Assembly (NCBI GenBank): GCA_046329495.1 | Contig: JAXLUO010000002.1 | Coordinates: forward strand, 124,001-188,000 | Origin: Bog-950 sp046329495 | Lineage (GTDB): Bacteria; Bacteroidota; Bacteroidia; Chitinophagales; LD1 | Length of the DNA stretch: 64,000 nt | Reading direction: 5' to 3' | Shown here: piece after piece, positions 10,026 through 19,391 of the stretch | How the letters are laid out: each line of letters begins with the position of its first letter | Numbering within the stretch: the stretch's first letter is position 1 | Translations under genes and position numbers: made by a program | The notes under the pieces: generated by a model | The model's input: only the letters and a program-made list of their open reading frames with translations | What the model was told of the DNA's origin: nothing | Database searches by the model: none

Positions 10026-10057
10026 CAAATATGGGGGCGCACTCTTAAAAAACCAAA
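10026..10057 (-). promoter_or_regulatory. Putative promoter of the act operon
   Basis: On the minus strand TTTG (10057-10054) is followed after 20 nt by CATATTTG (10033-10026), one base off the Bacteroidota -7 element TAnnTTTG, ending 41 nt before the actA start. Spacing and position fit; no other candidate nearby is as good. Confidence 0.5.
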
Positions 10058-10393
10058 AAATTCATGTAAAAATTAGACCTCCCGTTCGAATTTGGATTGA
10101 TTCTGAATAAGGTGCTAAAACGCTGATCTGTAAAGGGTTTCAGGACAATCAACTTTCCTACATATACCTCAAGGGGGCAGGATGTTGATAAACAATCGGG
10201 GTTGTTAACAATTTAGGACTCACAATTTTCGGGCTCCCGGCTCGTCGCACCAATAGCCTGTAAATGAGCAAAATCATACCATTGGTTCAATCCGGGCCGG
10301 CTCGCCTGAACCGCTAACCCGTGTAACCTGCTTAGCACGGGGCGTTATAATCGGCGTAAAACCATGTTTCACATTTATCTTCATTAAATAAAA

Positions 10394-10428
10394 TTTGTAT
10401 ACCGATACCTGTAAAAAACCTATACTTG
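10394..10428 (+). promoter_or_regulatory. Putative promoter of the FGE-like gene
   Basis: TTTG at 10394-10397, then 23 nt, then TATACTTG at 10421-10428 (one mismatch to TAnnTTTG), 18 nt before the preferred start codon at 10447. Spacing equals that of the putative promoter of the SRAP gene at 33.6 kb. Confidence 0.45.
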
Positions 10429-10446
10429 CTTAAAATCGCCCAACGC

Positions 10447-11292
10447 ATGAAACAATTAAGCACACTTGTATTTTGCCTGTTGGCAATGGCAACGCTAAAC
10501 GCCCAAAACACCAAAACCAAAACCGCTACACCCAAAAAAGCACCTGTCGATACCGCCCGTTTTGTACTGGTACAGGGCGGGAGTTTTAAAATGGGCACCG
10601 ATCAACCCGTAGAACGGCACGAAGCGCCTGCGCATAACGTTACGGTTAACTCCTTTTATATTGGTAAAACCGAAGTTACTTTCGAAGAATACGATAAATA
10701 TACCACCGCTACTAAACGCGATACAGCACGCTCCGGTGCATGGGGCCGCGGTAAGCAGCCGGTTTTTATGGTTAGCTGGCGCGATGCCGTAGCCTACTGT
10801 AACTGGCTAAGCGAAACCGAAAAACTGAGCAAATGCTACCAGATTAACGGCAACGAGGTTAAATATCTGGATACGGCTAAAGGCTATCGCCTGCCAACCG
10901 AAGCAGAATGGGAATTTGCCGCACGTGGCGGTAACCAAAGTAAAGGAACTCCCTTTGCCGGCGGCAACGTGATTAACGAAGTAGGCTGGTATATTGATAA
11001 CGCCAATGGGCAAAGCCATGCTGTAGCGCAAAAGAAACCGAACGAACTTGGTTTGTTTGATATGACGGGCAATGTGTGGGAATGGGTGTGGGACGCTTAC
11101 GACGGACTGTATTACGGCAAATCGCCTGCATTAAATCCACAAGGGCCTGAAACAAGTGCTTATCGCGTTATGCGCGGTGGCGCCTGGTATAACTACGGCA
11201 ACTACGCACAGGTTACCACACGCCAATATCACGACCCCGGCTTTATCCAAAACAGTGTAGGTTTCCGCATTGCACGCAATTACGTGCCTTAG
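10447..11292 (+). CDS. Formylglycine-generating-enzyme-fold (SUMF1) protein, exported, catalytic cysteines absent
   Basis: 281 residues from the ATG at 10447 (an in-frame ATG at 10426 would add seven residues before the signal peptide). A signal peptide (LSTLVFCLLAMATLNAQ) is followed by the FGE-sulfatase fold: QGGSFKMGT, the KTEVTFEEYDKY segment, PVFMVSWRDAVAYCNWLS, RLPTEAEWEFAARGG, GLFDMTGNVWEW and RVMRGGAWY ... SVGFRIAR. True formylglycine-generating enzymes have a redox cysteine pair in the last segment; here that segment has no Cys, so formylglycine formation is unlikely. Such proteins in Bacteroidota are often binding or structural modules; GldJ/GldK, which carry this fold, are much longer. 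The exact role is unknown. Confidence 0.85.
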   Translation: MKQLSTLVFCLLAMATLNAQNTKTKTATPKKAPVDTARFVLVQGGSFKMGTDQPVERHEAPAHNVTVNSFYIGKTEVTFEEYDKYTTATKRDTARSGAWGRGKQPVFMVSWRDAVAYCNWLSETEKLSKCYQINGNEVKYLDTAKGYRLPTEAEWEFAARGGNQSKGTPFAGGNVINEVGWYIDNANGQSHAVAQKKPNELGLFDMTGNVWEWVWDAYDGLYYGKSPALNPQGPETSAYRVMRGGAWYNYGNYAQVTTRQYHDPGFIQNSVGFRIARNYVP

Positions 11293-11319
11293 TCAACACA
11301 ATTATCTGAAAATACAGCA

Positions 11320-11347
11320 AGCCTGAACCCGTGGTTCAGGCTTTTTT
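11320..11347 (+). terminator. Rho-independent terminator of the FGE-like gene
   Basis: Ten-bp stem AGCCTGAACC / GGTTCAGGCT with a 3-nt loop, followed by five T, 27 nt after the stop codon. Confidence 0.85.
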
Positions 11348-11455
11348 ATAGGCGTATAAAGTGCAGCACCGAAGTATCAAAAAACAGCTCTTCTGATCGT
11401 CCAACAACTTGATTTCCATTCCTTAAAGAGACGGTGCAACTTTCAAATATTCTTT

Positions 11456-11463
11456 TATCTTCG
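11456..11463 (+). promoter_or_regulatory. Putative -7 element before the RRM protein
   Basis: TATCTTCG, close to the Bacteroidota -7 consensus TAnnTTTG, 63 nt before the start codon. No good TTTG is seen at the expected distance upstream, so only the -7 part is marked. Confidence 0.4.
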
Positions 11464-11526
11464 CATAGTTGCCTTTGGAACCGATAAACCACGGGCAAGT
11501 TTTATTAACCCTATTATCATTTTATC

Positions 11527-11778
11527 ATGAACATTTACGTAGCTAACATCAACTTCAAAGCACGGGAAGAAGAGCTAAAAGAATTATTTGCGCGCTACGG
11601 CGAAGTATCTGCCGTAAAAATCCTGAAAGATCGCGAAACCAACCGTAGTCGTGGTTTTGGTTTTGTTGAAATGCCGAATGACGAAGAAGGCAGAGCAGCA
11701 ATTGCAGGTTTAAATGGCGCCGATTTTCATCAAAGAGCCTTGGTAGTGAAAGAAGCCCTTCCTCCCAAGGAGCGGTAA
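11527..11778 (+). CDS. Small RRM-family RNA-binding protein
   Basis: 83 residues that make up one RNA recognition motif. RNP2 is IYVANI near the N-terminus and RNP1 is SRGFGFVEM around residue 41-49. The aromatic residues at RNP1 positions that stack on RNA bases are present (Phe-Gly-Phe). Bacteria use such single-RRM proteins as RNA chaperones, often cold-induced; Bacteroidota typically have several copies. It is monocistronic: terminators flank it on both sides. Confidence 0.95.
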   Translation: MNIYVANINFKAREEELKELFARYGEVSAVKILKDRETNRSRGFGFVEMPNDEEGRAAIAGLNGADFHQRALVVKEALPPKER

Positions 11779-11800
11779 TATAAAATCACAACCCCACAAC

Positions 11801-11841
11801 CCAACAAAAAAGCGCCTTCACAGAGGGCGCTTTTTTGTTGG
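11801..11841. terminator. Bidirectional terminator between the RRM gene and the TMTC-like gene
   Basis: Perfect 16-bp inverted repeat (CCAACAAAAAAGCGCC and its complement) with a 9-nt loop. Read either way it has a GC stem base followed by six T, so it can end both convergent genes (stop codons at 11778 and 11862). Confidence 0.9.
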
Positions 11842-11861
11842 TAGATCCTGCAAGGGGCACC

Positions 11862-14291
11862 TTAGCGGTTCCGGTTAACAAACTGGCCTTGTTGTGCCAT
11901 CATTTCGTTAAAAGGTGGCAGTTTAGGGTCTAATTCTCTTGCTTTGTTGTAGTTAACTTCTGCTGCAGCCATATTTCCTTTCATGCGGTAGCTAACCGAT
12001 AAGTTCATATAGGCCGCTTTGTATTTAGGGTTTAAAGCCACCAGTTGATTGGCGGTAGCGATGGCATCATCAAAACGCCCCGCTAAACCGTAGGCTACAC
12101 CCAAATCTTCCAGATACAGTTCAACCTTTGGATTTGCAGCTACTGCTTTTTGCAAATAAGTAATAGCCATGCCAAGGTTACCTGCTACCTTACCAAAGCC
12201 GGTGCCTATTTTGTAATAATCCTCCGCACTAACCGGGCGCTTCTCCGCTCCTATCTTCAGCCAATGCTCCACCGAATCGGGTTGATTAAGCTTGGCATAT
12301 ACATAAGCTAACACAAAGCGGTAAGCTTCCTGCTCGGGCTTTTGCTGTGCAGCCAACAGCAAATATTTCCGTGCCGAATCGGGCCGGTTAACCTCGCTAT
12401 ACAAAAAGCCCAGGTTAAAGTAGGCATCGTAACTGCCGTTTACATTAAATGCCGCTGCATTAGCATACATCGGTATAACTTCTTCTGCATTATGATTGCG
12501 GTTGTAAAGCGAGTTACCCATCAACACCCAGGCATTGCTGTGGTGCGGATAAATGCGTATCGCCTCGCGCAGGTGCGCAATGCTGCTATCCAGTAAAGCC
12601 TTGGTAATAGAGCTATCCGGCAGGCGGTTCACTTCATCAAGCGTAGCCTGGTCAGCCTGCAAATCGCTGAAAATTTTATGGATCATACCGCTATCGCGCA
12701 GGGCCGGGATATTGGATAATGCGGCTTTTGCCAAATCGCCGCCAAGCGAGGTTTGAATTTTAGCTGAATTCGGACTCCAGCGCACATCGCGGCGGAACAG
12801 CGTAAAGCTATCTTTCCAATCATAGTTACGGCTAAAGGTTTTAACCGAATACAAGCTAAGCACCACAGCAAATATTCCCAACACTACATTCGGGCTCAGT
12901 TTAAACCGGTCTTTCGATTGGATGAGTAAGAAGGCAAGCAGAATAGCAAAGCCCAGTGAGCTCATATAAATAAAACGTTCGTTCATCAATACACCCACGG
13001 TAAACAACAGGTTGCTGGCCACCGAGAAGGTGATGAAATAAAATAGTATACCGTAAGCGGCAATACTCTTTCGTTTTATGGCCAACAACGCGTAAATCAA
13101 TAATCCGCCGTTTAGCAGGAACGATAACCAGAACAAGCCGCTATCCATACCAACAAATGGAATTTGGTCGTAGTAGTAATCATGCGTTAAAGGATGAGGC
13201 ACTACTAAGGTTTTGATATAATACAGGAAAGTAACAAAGGTGGTAGCCAAACATTCAGGGTAAAAATTCAATTCACCGGTTTGTGTATCGCGGTAAAGGA
13301 AAGTAGTAATGCGCTGTTCGTTCGGTTTTAATCCGCCTTTAGCTAAAATGTATGGGTTATTTAAAACCTCCGGTGTATCCTGTCCCAGCTCAGCTTTGGT
13401 ATACGTACCGCGCATGCCTAAAAATACACCTACCGCTAATGCAAATGGAAGCAATACAAACGCATAATCTTTTGCCTTTGCATTGGTAAAAAAGAAGAAC
13501 GTAAGTGGTATAATGGCAAAAAAGGTAATGGCGTTCTCCTTACTTAATAAGGCAATAAAATAGATTGCCGTGCCCCACAGCAAGTGCAACAGGTTTTGCG
13601 TGCGCACATATTTTACTGCTGCCACAAGCGCTAATAGCGAAAACAGCATGCACATTACCTCATCGCGCCCTTTAATGTTTGCCACGGCTTCAGTATGTAT
13701 GGGGTGTGCCGCATAAAGCAGGGTAGCAATAAAGCCCAGGCTTATAGCCCCCAAAGGCGTTTTCAACGAATACTTAGCCGGTATGATAAGACTAAGCAGG
13801 TAGTATAGAACTATACAGGTACTCGAAAACAACAGGATGTTTATCAGGTGACTCAGGAACGGATCAAGGTAAGGGTCCTGGTCGCCGATGATCACATTCT
13901 TATCATCAATTACCTCGCGCTTGTCGCCTTTCAGGTGGCGGGTAATTTCATATTCAACCGAAAGCAAGGCCATGCTAAGCGGACGGTAACGGCCACCGCT
14001 AACCAATCGTGCACCGCGTTCGCCAAAAAAGCCTTCGAACATATCATGCGTAAAGTGCTCCTTAATACCGGCAATACCCTTTTTGGTATAGCGGTTGTCG
14101 GTTACAACAATCACATCATCTATGGCATACTTGTTCCATAGCGTGTTGCTGTATAACATAAACGAAAACATAAACACCGTTAGGTAAAACGCCCACGAAG
14201 GCAGTTGACGGCCGGGGTTTACTGCCGCTGTTGTTACCTGCTCCTTGGCCGGAGCTGCCGATTGTTTCTGCTTAGGGTTCTGTTTGGCCAC
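11862..14291 (-). CDS. TMTC-like membrane protein with TPR repeats
   Basis: 809 residues. After a Lys/Gln/Ala-rich cytoplasmic start come about ten membrane helices with features of the PMT/TMTC glycosyltransferase superfamily: the DD pair in YAIDDVIVVTDN (acidic motif in the first luminal/periplasmic loop) and AAHPIHTEAVANIKGRDEVM, a hallmark of TMTC proteins. From about residue 560 there are several tetratricopeptide repeats (SNAWVLMGNSLY, YDAYFNLGFLY, YKAAYMNLSVSYR). Eukaryotic TMTCs O-mannosylate proteins; the bacterial substrate is unknown. It is the last gene of the dprA-hydrolase-TMTC run on the minus strand, 33 nt after the hydrolase. Confidence 0.85.
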   Translation of the reverse strand: MAKQNPKQKQSAAPAKEQVTTAAVNPGRQLPSWAFYLTVFMFSFMLYSNTLWNKYAIDDVIVVTDNRYTKKGIAGIKEHFTHDMFEGFFGERGARLVSGGRYRPLSMALLSVEYEITRHLKGDKREVIDDKNVIIGDQDPYLDPFLSHLINILLFSSTCIVLYYLLSLIIPAKYSLKTPLGAISLGFIATLLYAAHPIHTEAVANIKGRDEVMCMLFSLLALVAAVKYVRTQNLLHLLWGTAIYFIALLSKENAITFFAIIPLTFFFFTNAKAKDYAFVLLPFALAVGVFLGMRGTYTKAELGQDTPEVLNNPYILAKGGLKPNEQRITTFLYRDTQTGELNFYPECLATTFVTFLYYIKTLVVPHPLTHDYYYDQIPFVGMDSGLFWLSFLLNGGLLIYALLAIKRKSIAAYGILFYFITFSVASNLLFTVGVLMNERFIYMSSLGFAILLAFLLIQSKDRFKLSPNVVLGIFAVVLSLYSVKTFSRNYDWKDSFTLFRRDVRWSPNSAKIQTSLGGDLAKAALSNIPALRDSGMIHKIFSDLQADQATLDEVNRLPDSSITKALLDSSIAHLREAIRIYPHHSNAWVLMGNSLYNRNHNAEEVIPMYANAAAFNVNGSYDAYFNLGFLYSEVNRPDSARKYLLLAAQQKPEQEAYRFVLAYVYAKLNQPDSVEHWLKIGAEKRPVSAEDYYKIGTGFGKVAGNLGMAITYLQKAVAANPKVELYLEDLGVAYGLAGRFDDAIATANQLVALNPKYKAAYMNLSVSYRMKGNMAAAEVNYNKARELDPKLPPFNEMMAQQGQFVNRNR

Positions 14292-14324
14292 TTGTAGAAT
14301 TTTGCGCCCAAATTAAACAAACCA

Positions 14325-14885
14325 TTACGGCCTGAGCAACCTTCTTATAACCGCTGCAATTGTGAATAGTATACCCGAAGGCAGCCATACCCACAAAAGT
14401 TCGCTTTTAATAACCCGTAAACCCCAGGTGCTAAAGAACTGTGTAACGCCAATGGGTGAAACAGCTATGGGCCTGAAAGGAAAGAAATAGCGCGTGTTAT
14501 CAAACGGAGCAAAAAAAGCAACGCCCAATCCGCCGGTAGTCATGGCATCCAGCACGGGGTGCGATGCCGTGCAAACAAAAAAGAAAAGCAGGTAAAGCCA
14601 CCATTTGGGTTCGCCTGGCTTATAGGTGCGGTAAAGCAACAACATGACCACCACAGCAAGCAACAGCGCAAAAAACAGCGAGTGCGTTATGCCGCGGTGT
14701 CCCCAAAGACTATCGTAAGGCACACCCAGTTTAAAACCTATGGCATCTGCATCAGGTATTACAGCGCAAAATGCACCAGCCAGCCAAAACTTCCAGTCTA
14801 TACCTTTTTTGCTGCCTGCATGGTCCGGCTTAAATACCTTGCCCAATCCTATTGCAGCTATTGCATGCGAAGACGCTGAAGCCAT
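14325..14885 (-). CDS. YdjM-family membrane-bound metal-dependent hydrolase
   Basis: 186 residues with four or five membrane helices. Family motifs are visible: SSHAIAAIG near the N-terminus, AVIPDADAIGF, the WGHRGITHSLFFA motif and SHPVLDAMTTGG, whose His and Asp residues form the putative metal site. E. coli YdjM, the namesake, is LexA-regulated but its substrate is not known. It lies 25 nt after dprA and 33 nt before the TMTC-like gene, so probably in one operon. Confidence 0.88.
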   Translation of the reverse strand: MASASSHAIAAIGLGKVFKPDHAGSKKGIDWKFWLAGAFCAVIPDADAIGFKLGVPYDSLWGHRGITHSLFFALLLAVVVMLLLYRTYKPGEPKWWLYLLFFFVCTASHPVLDAMTTGGLGVAFFAPFDNTRYFFPFRPIAVSPIGVTQFFSTWGLRVIKSELLWVWLPSGILFTIAAVIRRLLRP

Positions 14886-14910
14886 ATTGTAAGGTTTAGC
14901 CTCTAAGATA

Positions 14911-16026
14911 CTATAACAACTTATATCGTTTGCCCGGTAACGATACCAGCAATCCGTTCATCTCCATTTCGAGCAACACCACCGCCAGCGAACCCGAATG
15001 GGCCTCACAGTTAGCCGTAAGGGTGTCAATATCGGTTTCGCCCTTCTCGTTCAGGTAATCATAAACCATGCGCTCTTCATCGCTCAGGTTTAGCGCCAGT
15101 TGTCTTTGCCTTGGTTTGCTTTTAGCCTCCTCCGTACCTGCATGCCAGTTCATAGCTAACAACAAATCATCGGCGCTTTCTATCAGCGTTGCTTTGTTGC
15201 TCTTTATAAGTGCATTGCAACCTGCACTCACCTTGTCGTTCACCCGGCCGGGGTAAGCAAACACATCGCGGTTATACGAATGTGCTATAGTAGCTGTTAG
15301 CAAAGCGCCACCATCCACCGCCGATTCTACTATAACTGTAGCATCGCACATGCCCGCCACTATTCGGTTGCGGTTCGGAAAATTATGCGGGCTCATCTCA
15401 TCCGTGCTTTTATACTCCGTAAGTAAACCTCCCTGTTCAACCATACGCTTGGCCATAGGTTTGTTTTGTGCCGGGTAAATAGTATTTAGTCCATGCCCTA
15501 ACACACCTACCGTATCTAATCCTGCTTCCAGCGCCGCAGCATGGGCAATTGCATCCACACCATAAGCTAAGCCGCTAACAACTAAAATACCGCTGTTGCT
15601 AAGTGCATCAATTAGTTTTCGGGTAACCTCCTTTCCATAATCAGTAACGCGCCGGGTACCCACTACGGCTACCACGCGTTCAGCATTCAAATTTGCTCTG
15701 CCTTTGTAATACAATAGTAAAGGTGCATCTGCACATTCCTTCAAACGTTGTGGGTACGCCTCATCAGTAAAAAACAGCGGCTGGATGTTATAGGCCTCCA
15801 TAAATTTTACTTCTATTTCAGCTTCCTTCAAAACCTCCGCTTCGGCAATAGCTTTAGCCCGTTCCGGACCAATCATGGGTATTTTTTCCAGTTTGCTTTT
15901 GGGCATTTTAAATACCTGTTCGGCACTACCGCAATAAGCAAGCAAATTTTTAGCCAATACACTGCCTACCATAGGCAGCATAGTTAACCCCACCTGGTAC
16001 AGGCGTTGTTGTTGCGCACTATCCAC
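14911..16026 (-). CDS. dprA: DNA-processing protein DprA
   Basis: Binds single-stranded DNA and loads RecA during transformation. The frame is open from 16113, but that overlaps the divergent peptidase gene; I prefer the GTG at 16026, giving 371 residues that begin at VDSAQQQRLYQ. An N-terminal helical (SAM-like) part is followed by the Rossmann domain with VVGTRRVTDYG, SGLAYGVDAIAH, GVLGHGLNTIYP and FPNRNRIVAGMCDATVIVESA, then VFAYPGRVNDKVSAGCNALI. A winged-helix C-terminal domain ends the protein. No competence genes are adjacent. First gene of a three-gene minus-strand operon. Confidence 0.95.
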   Translation of the reverse strand: MDSAQQQRLYQVGLTMLPMVGSVLAKNLLAYCGSAEQVFKMPKSKLEKIPMIGPERAKAIAEAEVLKEAEIEVKFMEAYNIQPLFFTDEAYPQRLKECADAPLLLYYKGRANLNAERVVAVVGTRRVTDYGKEVTRKLIDALSNSGILVVSGLAYGVDAIAHAAALEAGLDTVGVLGHGLNTIYPAQNKPMAKRMVEQGGLLTEYKSTDEMSPHNFPNRNRIVAGMCDATVIVESAVDGGALLTATIAHSYNRDVFAYPGRVNDKVSAGCNALIKSNKATLIESADDLLLAMNWHAGTEEAKSKPRQRQLALNLSDEERMVYDYLNEKGETDIDTLTANCEAHSGSLAVVLLEMEMNGLLVSLPGKRYKLL

Positions 16027-16093
16027 TATTGTATTTATTTTGAGTCCTGTTTCAAATTTAGAATTCCTGCTGATGCAAATGCGTTTAACCGAG

Positions 16094-19000
16094 ATGGAAA
16101 TTGTGAAAAGCACACATAATTATTTTAATAATACATTTGTTAAAACAACTTCTGCGCTCATCTACCTGCTTGCCTGTTTTAATTTTTCGCAGGCGCAATA
16201 CACCGATGCAGGCCCCGACAACAACTACCGCAGTGCCAACAATCCATACTATTGGAAAAACCGCCTGCCTTTTACAGGCTACTGGCAACAGGATGTACAT
16301 TATAAGATCAATGCCGCTCTCGATGAAACCACCGACATTATCACAGGGCAGGAAGAACTAACCTACTACAATAACTCGCCCGATACATTATATTACGTTT
16401 ATTTTAACTTATACCAAAACGCCTTCCAACCGGGCTCGTACCTCGATAACCTGCAAAGCAATAATGATGCACACGTACATTACGGTAAATACGAACGCGC
16501 TATGCTCGGCACTTCTATCGATAGCATCAGCAGCGATGGAAGCGACCTGCAAACGCAATTAGATAATACCATTCTGAAAGTATGGCTAAACCAACCGTTG
16601 CCACCCAATGCAAGCAAAGTATTAAAAATCAAATTCCGCACGTTTTACGACAACGGCTCTACCCGCCGCCGTATGAAAAAATACAAAGCCTGGGGCTACA
16701 ACCATTACAACGGTTGCCAGTGGTATCCTAAGGTTTGTGTATACGACCGCAAAAGCGGCTGGAATACCGACCAGCACCTGAACCGCGAGTTTTATGGCGA
16801 TTACGGTACGTTTGACGTAAACCTCACCTTTGCTTCCAACTTTGTAGTAGAAGCAACCGGTGTTTTACAGAACGAAAAAGAAGTTTTACCCGATAGCCTG
16901 AAAAAGAAATTAGATATCTGGAATTTTAAGAACACCAAATGGGATACCGTTCCATCGGTCATCACCAAATACAAAAAAGGCGAAACCAAAACATGGAAAT
17001 ACCACGCTGAAAATGTCCACGATTTTGCTTTTACGGCCGACCCTACCTACCGTATTCATGATACCATCATCTACCCAGGCCGCAAAAATGGCGAAGGCGT
17101 TCGTTGCGTAGCCATTGTGCAGGAACCCCATGCCTCAGGTTGGCAAACAGCAGCCGATTATTTGGCTAAGATCATCACCGTTTTCAGTCGCGATTTTGGT
17201 GTTTTCGAATACCCCAAAATTGTAATAGCCGATGCCGCCGATGGTATGGAATACCCCATGATTACCATGGATGGCGGTCGCGATAAAGAATACCGCGGCT
17301 TGTTAGTGCACGAAGTTGGCCACAACTGGTTTTATGGCATGATAGGTAATAACGAAACCTACCGCGCCATGCTCGATGAAGGCTTCACACAGTTCCTAAC
17401 CTCCTGGGGAATGGAAGCACTTGACGGCCCAACCATTCCATACGATACCATCAAGAATAAATACCTGCGCCGCTTTTTCGAACCGATAAACGTGCGCGAT
17501 AGTAAGGTGTATTATGGTTATTTGATTGATGCCATTCAATATAACGACGAACAGTTAAACACGCATAGCGATGGCTTTAACGGTGCCCTGGGTCAGGGTG
17601 GTGGCTACCGCCATGTATACATGAAAACCAGCACCATGTTGTATAACCTGCAATATGTATTGGGCGATTCGTTGTTCTCCGCCGCTATGAAGCATTACGT
17701 AGGTCAATGGAAATTTGCCCACCCTTACCCCGAAGATTTCCGCAACTCCATCATTCAATTCACACACATCGACCTAAACTGGTTTTTCGATGAATGGATG
17801 GAAACCACTAAGAACATCGACTATAAAGTAGGCTGCATTAAAAAAGGACGATTCAAAAACGAATACGAAATAACCCTTAAGCGTAAAGGCCGCATGCAAA
17901 TGCCGATAGACCTTCAGGTTACCGGCAAAAACGATTCCATCTATAACTTCTACATCCCAAACACCTGGTTCGAAAAACAAGTGCCGCAGGGCACACAAAC
18001 CTTACCTAAATGGTATGGCTGGGATAAACTGCAACCCACCTACACAGCGCATGTTACCATCCCCGGCGGCATTAAAAACGTGGTTATTGACAGCAGCGAA
18101 CGCTTAGCCGACATCAACATGCTGAACAACCGCAAAAAGCCGGAGGTAGAAGTTCGTTTCGACTCGCGCATTTACCCTTATCCGAGTTGGAAAAAATACC
18201 GCATCTGGATGCGCCCCGATATCTGGTGGAATGCCTACGATGGCATTAAACTGGGCATTAACATCACCGGTAATTACATGAACATTAAGCACAACTTTTC
18301 GTTTACTGCCTGGGTTAACACGCACCTGGCGCAAGGCGGGCAGCGGTATTTCTTCGATGCAGATATGAAAAAGAAAGCCGGCTGGTTCAGTTATATCTTC
18401 AGTTATTCAACGGCTATCGACCGCGTTTTCAAAAAATCTACCTTCTATTTCCAAAGCCGCTGGCTGGATGGTTGCGAGATGTATAAAACCGGTATAACAA
18501 AGCAGTTACCGCATAACTGGGCGCTCGATTTCAACATCAAAGCCTTTACCCGCAACCGCGCCGAATACCGCAACTATCTGCTTTACCCCACCGAGTGGAC
18601 CACCATCTGGACCTCACCTAAAAAGTTCAATGCGTCCATCAACATAACTGCCACCTACCAGTACAATAAAGAGAAATTCAATGGCTATGTAACCGGCCAC
18701 CTGCGCTCCGGCTTGCTGGGTACTTCATACGATTACCATTACTTCGACCTAACCGCTGTATTAAAAGCCAGTGTTTGGAAACTTGACTTCCGCACCCGCT
18801 TCTACGGTCGCATCGGTACCGGCAAAGATCTTCCTTCGGAAAGTGCGCTCTTCTTCGTCGGTGGTAACCCTGAAGAGATGATGGACAGCAAATACTACCG
18901 TGCCGCCGGCTTTGTGCCCGAAAGCTGGGCCTACCGCTACCGCGATGATATCGGCAACCTGCATTTTGCAGGGGGTATGAATATGCGCGGTTATGCAGGC

Positions 19001-19390
19001 TACCTCTTGGCCGAAAAGGATAAGAACGGCATTATAGTTCCTGCATATAAAGGCCCGTCAGGTTTTGCCATTAATGCCGAGGTTGATTTTAACCGCATCG
19101 TGAAAGTGAAGAAGCAAAAACTGAAGGACGCTGTAGCGCTCAACACCTATCTGTTCGGCGATGCAGGTGCCATTGGATATAACAATAGCAGCAATCAGCA
19201 ACAGCTTTCGCAATTCCGCTTCGATGCAGGTGCAGGCCTGGCCTTCACTATTAAAAAGTGGGGCCTGTTACAAAACATCAAACCCCTCACCTTCCGTTTC
19301 GATGTGCCCTTTTTTGTTAGCCATGCACCATATGTTAATCAAAAGCATTTTGCCTTCCGCTGGGTGGTAGGCATCAGCCGAACATTCTAA
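16094..19390 (+). CDS. M1-family zinc metallopeptidase, exported
   Basis: 1098 residues from the ATG at 16094, chosen because a signal peptide (TSALIYLLACFNFSQAQ) follows and because further ATGs upstream at 16040 and 16079 run into dprA's leader. The zinc site is HEVGH at about 406-410 with the third ligand in LDEGFTQF, 18 residues on. The gluzincin GxMEN motif is replaced by DGMEYPMITM, as in distant M1 members. After about residue 680 a long C-terminal part is rich in alternating aromatic strands and ends in Phe (GISRTF), which looks like an outer-membrane barrel, so this may be a surface-anchored peptidase. It overlaps no neighbour; the next gene starts 2 nt after the stop. Confidence 0.88.
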   Translation: MEIVKSTHNYFNNTFVKTTSALIYLLACFNFSQAQYTDAGPDNNYRSANNPYYWKNRLPFTGYWQQDVHYKINAALDETTDIITGQEELTYYNNSPDTLYYVYFNLYQNAFQPGSYLDNLQSNNDAHVHYGKYERAMLGTSIDSISSDGSDLQTQLDNTILKVWLNQPLPPNASKVLKIKFRTFYDNGSTRRRMKKYKAWGYNHYNGCQWYPKVCVYDRKSGWNTDQHLNREFYGDYGTFDVNLTFASNFVVEATGVLQNEKEVLPDSLKKKLDIWNFKNTKWDTVPSVITKYKKGETKTWKYHAENVHDFAFTADPTYRIHDTIIYPGRKNGEGVRCVAIVQEPHASGWQTAADYLAKIITVFSRDFGVFEYPKIVIADAADGMEYPMITMDGGRDKEYRGLLVHEVGHNWFYGMIGNNETYRAMLDEGFTQFLTSWGMEALDGPTIPYDTIKNKYLRRFFEPINVRDSKVYYGYLIDAIQYNDEQLNTHSDGFNGALGQGGGYRHVYMKTSTMLYNLQYVLGDSLFSAAMKHYVGQWKFAHPYPEDFRNSIIQFTHIDLNWFFDEWMETTKNIDYKVGCIKKGRFKNEYEITLKRKGRMQMPIDLQVTGKNDSIYNFYIPNTWFEKQVPQGTQTLPKWYGWDKLQPTYTAHVTIPGGIKNVVIDSSERLADINMLNNRKKPEVEVRFDSRIYPYPSWKKYRIWMRPDIWWNAYDGIKLGINITGNYMNIKHNFSFTAWVNTHLAQGGQRYFFDADMKKKAGWFSYIFSYSTAIDRVFKKSTFYFQSRWLDGCEMYKTGITKQLPHNWALDFNIKAFTRNRAEYRNYLLYPTEWTTIWTSPKKFNASINITATYQYNKEKFNGYVTGHLRSGLLGTSYDYHYFDLTAVLKASVWKLDFRTRFYGRIGTGKDLPSESALFFVGGNPEEMMDSKYYRAAGFVPESWAYRYRDDIGNLHFAGGMNMRGYAGYLLAEKDKNGIIVPAYKGPSGFAINAEVDFNRIVKVKKQKLKDAVALNTYLFGDAGAIGYNNSSNQQQLSQFRFDAGAGLAFTIKKWGLLQNIKPLTFRFDVPFFVSHAPYVNQKHFAFRWVVGISRTF

Positions 19391-19391
19391 C

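Larger units (their letters stand above)
9986..10446. other. Divergent intergenic region between actA and the FGE-like gene
   Basis: 461 bp serving as upstream region for both neighbours. Besides the two putative promoters it contains a small stem (ACCCGTG ... CACGGGG, about 10317-10342) and GC-rich words such as CCGGGCCGGCTCG. I looked for a tRNA or small RNA fold and found none convincing, and there is no open frame worth calling. Confidence 0.5.

Noticed and set aside
10230..10345. Possible tRNA or structured RNA in GC-rich part between actA and the FGE-like gene
   Set aside because: No cloverleaf with T-loop GTTCGA-type sequence could be formed; only one short stem.
16027..16113. N-terminal extension of DprA to the ATG at 16113
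   Set aside because: Would overlap the divergent peptidase gene and adds a segment not seen in DprA; GTG at 16026 fits better.
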